From Acidobacteria bacterium 13_2_20CM_57_17 (GTDB lineage Bacteria > Acidobacteriota > Terriglobia > Acidiferrales > UBA7541): a DNA stretch of 36,153 bases. This document shows positions 32,429 to 36,153 of the stretch, piece after piece. Location: positions 1-36,153 of the forward strand of contig MNDE01000167.1 in assembly GCA_001914785.1 (NCBI GenBank). Reading direction: 5' to 3'. A model generated the notes under the pieces. The model was not told the origin of the DNA, did not search any database, and was given only the letters and a program-made list of their open reading frames with translations. The position numbers and the translations under genes were made by a program. The first letter of the stretch is position 1, and each line of letters starts with the position of its first letter.

Positions 32429-33619
32429 TCAGTCGCCGGCGGTTCCCGCGCGGGGCACGCTGGCCCTGGCGGGCCGATCCAGGCTCAACACACTGGAGAT
32501 GAACTCGCTGATGGTGATTCCCAGGTGGCCCCAAAGCCTTCGCTTCAGGCTGGTGTAATCCTGTGTGCCGCTGAAGAGGTCGCCCATCAATTGCCGGAAC
32601 ACCGGGCTGCGCCGCATGAACTGCACCATGCGCGTTGTTACCGCGCTGCCCAGGAACGATCCGCGATAAAACCGCCGAACGATGCGCGCCGCGAATTCCA
32701 GTTCGGCGCAGAAAGTAGCCTTCACCCAGGCAGGATATTTCTCCGGGCATCCTGCGGCGAGAGAGCGCCCCAGCAGTTCGCCGGACCGAATGGCATAGAA
32801 AAGTCCCTCGCCAGTGAGCGGATCGACCCACGCCGCCGCATCTCCTATGAGCGCCCAGTTCTTTCCGAACACACTTCGTTCGGAAAGTGTGCGCTCTTTA
32901 GGCGACGGCAGCACGTGGCTGTAAAACTTTGCGCCCTCCGTCGGTATGTCGTGCTTCTCAACAAAGTCCTGCAGGTGTCCGCGCAGCTCCGCGCTTGAAT
33001 GCGAGGACATGCTCCCGCAAATGCCTACCGAGAGATGATCGCAGCGGGGAAATGACCAGATGTAGCCTTCAAACTGCGGCAAGAACTTGATGGTGATGGC
33101 GTCTCTCGTCTGCGGAACGAAATAGCCTTGCGTCATCTCCAGTTCGTCCCGTTGTAGCGCCCGTGTTTCGGGAACCAGTTGATTGCGCGCCCCTGCCGCA
33201 AGTACCAAGAAATCTGCTTCCTTCCATTCGCCTTCCACGCAATACCGCGGCTTCGCCGTAGTGGTGTCCACGCCCATTACGCGGGAACGTTGCACGTTGC
33301 AACCGGCATCCCGCGCGCGGTCCAGGAGCATTCCGTTCAGCACCGTCCGCGAATAGATCACGATCGGATGTGGCATCTCGAGCGTGGCATGATGCTCTTC
33401 GCTGCTGATGAGCTCGACGGAATTCACCAGTTTCTTTGGGTAGGAATTATCGAGCAGGAAAGGGAAGCACTGTATTGCCTTGTGCGTCAGTCCGCCGCCG
33501 CAAGGTTTTTCCCACGCCAAATGCTCGTCAAAAAGATTGACTTTATGGCCCGCGCGCGCGAGCTGCTCACCGCACATCGCGCCGGACGGTCCGCCGCCGA
33601 CGATTGCAATTTGGGCCAT
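32429..33619 (-). CDS. FAD-dependent oxidoreductase, geranylgeranyl reductase family
   Basis: The 396-residue flavoprotein starts with the FAD motif IAIVGGGPSGAMCGEQLARAG. It has the family segment EKPCGGGLTHKAI and the second FAD contact FGKNWALIGDAAAWVDPLTGEGLFYAIRSGELLG. Family members saturate isoprenoid chains (chlorophyll, archaeal lipids, quinone tails) or act on related hydrophobic substrates; the exact substrate cannot be read. The GDAA-DP-GEG pattern fits this family better than ring hydroxylases. The gene precedes the ABC exporter on the same strand. The ribosome-binding site before the ATG is weak. Confidence 0.85.
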   Translation of the reverse strand: MAQIAIVGGGPSGAMCGEQLARAGHKVNLFDEHLAWEKPCGGGLTHKAIQCFPFLLDNSYPKKLVNSVELISSEEHHATLEMPHPIVIYSRTVLNGMLLDRARDAGCNVQRSRVMGVDTTTAKPRYCVEGEWKEADFLVLAAGARNQLVPETRALQRDELEMTQGYFVPQTRDAITIKFLPQFEGYIWSFPRCDHLSVGICGSMSSHSSAELRGHLQDFVEKHDIPTEGAKFYSHVLPSPKERTLSERSVFGKNWALIGDAAAWVDPLTGEGLFYAIRSGELLGRSLAAGCPEKYPAWVKATFCAELEFAARIVRRFYRGSFLGSAVTTRMVQFMRRSPVFRQLMGDLFSGTQDYTSLKRRLWGHLGITISEFISSVLSLDRPARASVPRAGTAGD

Positions 33620-33652
33620 GATCGTTTCTCGCTGAGCGCTCCGTCCTGCGCT

Positions 33653-33675
33653 GGGAACCGGTGCGAAGAGTTCCC
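33653..33675. promoter_or_regulatory. Inverted repeat GGGAAC-N11-GTTCCC
   Basis: Six-base perfect arms lie 33 bp upstream of the geranylgeranyl-reductase-like gene, at a promoter position. It is a candidate regulator site; the regulator is not known. Confidence 0.35.
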
Positions 33676-33705
33676 TTGTTGATGGATACTATGGTGATGG
33701 GGCGG

Positions 33706-35211
33706 CTAGGTGAGGGGAAAGATCACCAGGCAAAAGCCCGCGAGGAGTATAGCACCGAAAAGCGCCGCCGCCCCTGCTGAGCCGGTTTCAGTACGCACTA
33801 TGTCCATACCGCTCCGCTGTATCAAATTGAACACCGCCATGTACACCGACAGCAGGCCCATCAGAATCTCTCCGTTGTGCAATATCAACACGCCGCCCAT
33901 TAAGGCTCCCCAAGAGATAAGCCTTAAAGTCAAGGCCAGCGCCAGCCTCCGCCCCCTTTTTCCTATTTGCACCGGGCCAAGCAAAACTTCTTCTGCGAAG
34001 TGATACGGAAGCACGACCACCACGAAAAACGGAAAGCGCGCCCACTTTGCCGCAGTCAGCCAAGCCTCGTAAAATGTCAAATCAAACCACGCGGTGGCGA
34101 GTAGCAGCAGGAGTCCGGCGAATGACGCCGCGAGCAAGTCGCGAGTGGAACTCGCAGGTGCCTGTCGCTCGGCGCTCCAATGCGTCAAAGCCAGCCCCAC
34201 TCCGAGCAGGAGCAGGAAACTGGCAAGATAGTCGCCCTGAAAGAGCCCGATCCTTCTCAACGGAATCCAGTATCGCAAAAGCAGCACGATTACCGCCGAG
34301 CCGGCCGCAAATTCCAACAGAAGTCGTGGCACGCTGATGACAGTGCCAGTAACGGCGATTTCTGCGCCCGTGTTTTTTCCAGTGACTTCTCTCAGAAACG
34401 GTCCCGCAATCAGCAGGATCCCCACGAAGCCGGCCAGCGCACCGAAAAGTGACCGGTGCGAGGGCAACACCTCAGTGGGAGCCAAACGCAGGACTTGTGC
34501 AGCCCAGTTCTGTGAAGCGCGCATCGCGGCGCCGCTGAAGAGAATGCTGACGTGCGACGCACCGGGAATCTCAAGAAATTTCGAGGTCGCATCGTTTCGC
34601 AGTGCAACCAGATCGGCTGCATTTCCACGCATCGACTGCAGTTCGCGCGAGCCAACAATCACCAGCGAATTCGGCGGCAGTTCTGGCGGGTCGGTGAAAA
34701 GCAACTTCTCCGGAGTCACTCCGTGAGCGGCCCGCATCGGCGCTGGCGAGATCGCAATCAAGCCCGCAACGGGAACCCGCGAGGCGATGCGTTCCGCGAT
34801 GGCGCCGCCCATGGAATGGCCTGCGAGAATCGTACGGTTGGCATCGATGACTCCGCGCGACAGCAGTTCGCGCAGGAGTGCCTCTCCGCACTGTTCCGCT
34901 CGCGCCGGAGAAAACGGCCCTGGCGTTCGCCCATGCCCAGGCAAATCGGGAACGTAGACGCGAAGGCCCTGCTCCGCGAGGCCCCTCGCCATAAAAGACA
35001 TGATCTTCTTGTTTGCCGAAATTCCGTGAAACAGCACCACTGAACCCTGCGCCGCCGTGCCCGGCTTTTCTACGATGGTAGTTTCCAACCGGCAGCCTTC
35101 CGCATTGAAGATATACGTCCGTTCCTTGTAAGGCGCCGGCAGCGCAAGCCACAATCCCGCTGCACAGAGCAATACGCCCGCAATCGCCCGCACCGCCTGC
35201 CGTAATTTCAT
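33706..35211 (-). CDS. Alpha/beta hydrolase fused to a polytopic membrane domain
   Basis: The 501-residue protein has a signal-anchor (AIAGVLLCAAGLWLAL) and an alpha/beta hydrolase domain (about 30-245). The oxyanion segment is LFHGISANK, with PDLPGHGRT, the nucleophile Ser133 in AGHSMGG, and a probable catalytic His in GASHVSIL. The C-terminal 250 residues contain about eight hydrophobic helices (for example FFVVVVLPYHFAEEVLLG and ISWGALMGGVLIL) with no transporter family I recognise. The hydrolase should face the periplasm. The HFAEE segment within a helix is notable as a possible metal-binding or catalytic site in the membrane. Substrate unknown; lipids or acylated sugars are guesses. Confidence 0.8.
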   Translation of the reverse strand: MKLRQAVRAIAGVLLCAAGLWLALPAPYKERTYIFNAEGCRLETTIVEKPGTAAQGSVVLFHGISANKKIMSFMARGLAEQGLRVYVPDLPGHGRTPGPFSPARAEQCGEALLRELLSRGVIDANRTILAGHSMGGAIAERIASRVPVAGLIAISPAPMRAAHGVTPEKLLFTDPPELPPNSLVIVGSRELQSMRGNAADLVALRNDATSKFLEIPGASHVSILFSGAAMRASQNWAAQVLRLAPTEVLPSHRSLFGALAGFVGILLIAGPFLREVTGKNTGAEIAVTGTVISVPRLLLEFAAGSAVIVLLLRYWIPLRRIGLFQGDYLASFLLLLGVGLALTHWSAERQAPASSTRDLLAASFAGLLLLLATAWFDLTFYEAWLTAAKWARFPFFVVVVLPYHFAEEVLLGPVQIGKRGRRLALALTLRLISWGALMGGVLILHNGEILMGLLSVYMAVFNLIQRSGMDIVRTETGSAGAAALFGAILLAGFCLVIFPLT

Positions 35212-35405
35212 CGCCCGCCACTAGTAGCGGATCAGTCTCCGATTTGCAAGTTTATCTGGCATGTGGATTACTTCCGAGTCGCCCGTCATCCGACCCGCGG
35301 GACCGGGCTCGCAAATCCTTGGTTTGTCTTGCGTCTTCGCCAGAGATCGACGGCAGATTGCGGCTGTGCCCTTCTCAGCGCTAGACTGCGGACGCCGCGG
35401 CGTAT

Positions 35406-35421
35406 CGAACTCTCTAGTTCG
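35406..35421. promoter_or_regulatory. Inverted repeat CGAACT-CTCT-AGTTCG before the acetyltransferase gene
   Basis: Perfect 6-bp arms with a 4-bp spacer lie 74 bp upstream of the acetyltransferase ATG, in the divergent region 35212-35495. It resembles LexA-type boxes of Gram-positives (CGAAC-N4-GTTCG), but with a six-base gap between the CGAAC and GTTCG cores, so that identity is doubtful. Confidence 0.4.
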
Positions 35422-35495
35422 CCGACTACTCAAGAGACGCCTCGTCTGCGTTGGCGATTCAATCGGCAGGCTAGGAAGTGCTGCGAGGTCGCCTC

Positions 35496-36023
35496 ATGGT
35501 GCGTGCCATCGATTTTGAAATCCGTTGTGCGGGGCTTGCGGACGTGCAGGAGATCGCTGCTGCACACCTGGATTCCATTCGTTCGATTGGCGCGCTGTAC
35601 TACCCGGCCGAAGTCGTGAGCGATTGGGGTGCTCGGGTGAATGGCGACCTTTACGTGGAGGCCATGGCCCGAGGGGAGGTCTTTTTCATTGCAATTGGTG
35701 AGCGGGGCGGTCAGCCCGAAGTGTTAGGTTTCTCGTCGCACCGGATCGATGAGGCCCAGCATCGTGTGGCCGTCTACGTCAGAGGTGAAGCTGCCAGACG
35801 TGGCGTAGGGTCGGCTTTGTTCCGGTCGGCCGAAGCCGCAGCAATCGCCGCTGGCGCAACGAGTATTCACATCGATGCTTCACTTGCAGCAGTCGAGTTC
35901 TACAAGGCGAATGGCTTCGAGGAGGTAGGTCGAGGAAAGCATCGCCTGTGGTCTGGCCGATCAATGGCGTGCGTCTTTATGCGAAAGAAGCTAGCTTCAA
36001 CCGGACGTTCAGTCGCCGTCTAA
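35496..36023 (+). CDS. GNAT-family N-acetyltransferase
   Basis: This 175-residue acetyltransferase has the acetyl-CoA binding motif A (VAVYVRGEAARRGVGSALFRSAE, with R/Q-x-x-G-x-G/A as RRGVGS). The C-terminal GNAT strand pattern follows (VEFYKANGFEEVGRG). It transfers an acetyl group to an amine of a small molecule or protein; the acceptor is unknown. ATG 35496 is chosen because GAGG lies eight bases upstream; a GTG six codons earlier sits directly on its own purine stretch and is less likely. It is divergent from the hydrolase gene. Confidence 0.88.
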   Translation: MVRAIDFEIRCAGLADVQEIAAAHLDSIRSIGALYYPAEVVSDWGARVNGDLYVEAMARGEVFFIAIGERGGQPEVLGFSSHRIDEAQHRVAVYVRGEAARRGVGSALFRSAEAAAIAAGATSIHIDASLAAVEFYKANGFEEVGRGKHRLWSGRSMACVFMRKKLASTGRSVAV

Positions 36024-36153
36024 CACGGAATCTTGGTGTTGAACGATGCTCACTGATGACGATTCTGGATGGATTGTTTGAATGAATAAGTCATGGAGGA
36101 GCGCTTGGTGTAAAAAAGCTGAACTCAGCGACCGCGCTGATTCAGATACAACC

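Noticed and set aside
35406..35421. LexA/SOS box
   Set aside because: The CGAAC and GTTCG cores are separated by six bases rather than four, and no SOS gene follows; kept only as a generic inverted repeat.
36082..36153. Open reading frame from ATG 36082 to the window end
   Set aside because: Only 24 codons are visible, with no ribosome-binding site and no recognisable motif.

Overview
The window looks like a chromosomal segment from a soil-type Acidobacteriota bacterium, although no marker gene fixes the taxonomy. The basis is the mix of genes: NarL-type response regulators, PilZ proteins (one fused to a membrane segment and a Sel1 tail), a YVTN beta-propeller protein, a CadC-type winged helix, He_PIG-rich lipoproteins, and a moderately high GC content. 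I see no rRNA, tRNA, CRISPR array, transposase or phage gene.

Layout. 1-1418 (-) is the N-terminal part of a large Ig-repeat lipoprotein that runs off the window edge. 1710-5912 (-) holds UDP-glucose dehydrogenase and a coupled flavoprotein/ATP-grasp pair. 6149-13842 is a signalling island. It contains a PilZ protein, a GGDEF diguanylate cyclase and an orphan NarL-type regulator (all -), a PilZ-membrane-Sel1 protein (+), and a six-gene minus-strand operon rsbR-rsbS-rsbT-rsbX-histidine kinase-response regulator. A seven-bladed YVTN propeller is divergent from that operon and is followed by an orphan ECF sigma factor. 16320-20909 (-) is a 1529-residue SF1 helicase-nuclease, a candidate defence protein. 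21205-25870 holds a secreted GH2 exo-beta-glucosaminidase, a short winged-helix protein that overlaps it tail to tail, a glycine-zipper exported protein and an XRE regulator. 25965-30367 (+) is a sulfate-assimilation operon: Cys-rich leader peptide, terminator, cysD, cysN with a decayed CysC tail, cysH and a TauE/SafE transporter. 30418-35211 (-) holds an MsbA-like ABC transporter, a geranylgeranyl-reductase-type flavoprotein and a hydrolase fused to a membrane domain. A GNAT acetyltransferase (+) closes the window.

Two systems deserve attention. First, a complete stressosome core (RsbR, RsbS, RsbT, RsbX) lies in one tight operon with a histidine kinase whose N-terminus resembles the RsbT-binding domain of RsbU. 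The partner-switching output therefore appears to be wired into a two-component phosphorelay rather than into a SigB cascade. The operon's regulator has a near twin nearby (7746-8378) with an almost identical DNA-binding domain. The two divergent promoter regions beside these genes share a palindrome, AGGTAAA(C/G)ACCT, which is a candidate operator. Second, the cysteine-biosynthesis operon is preceded by a 30-codon ORF with three consecutive Cys codons. A strong intrinsic terminator follows it, immediately before cysD. This is the layout of a cysteine-responsive attenuator. The leader may be translated from a leaderless transcript.
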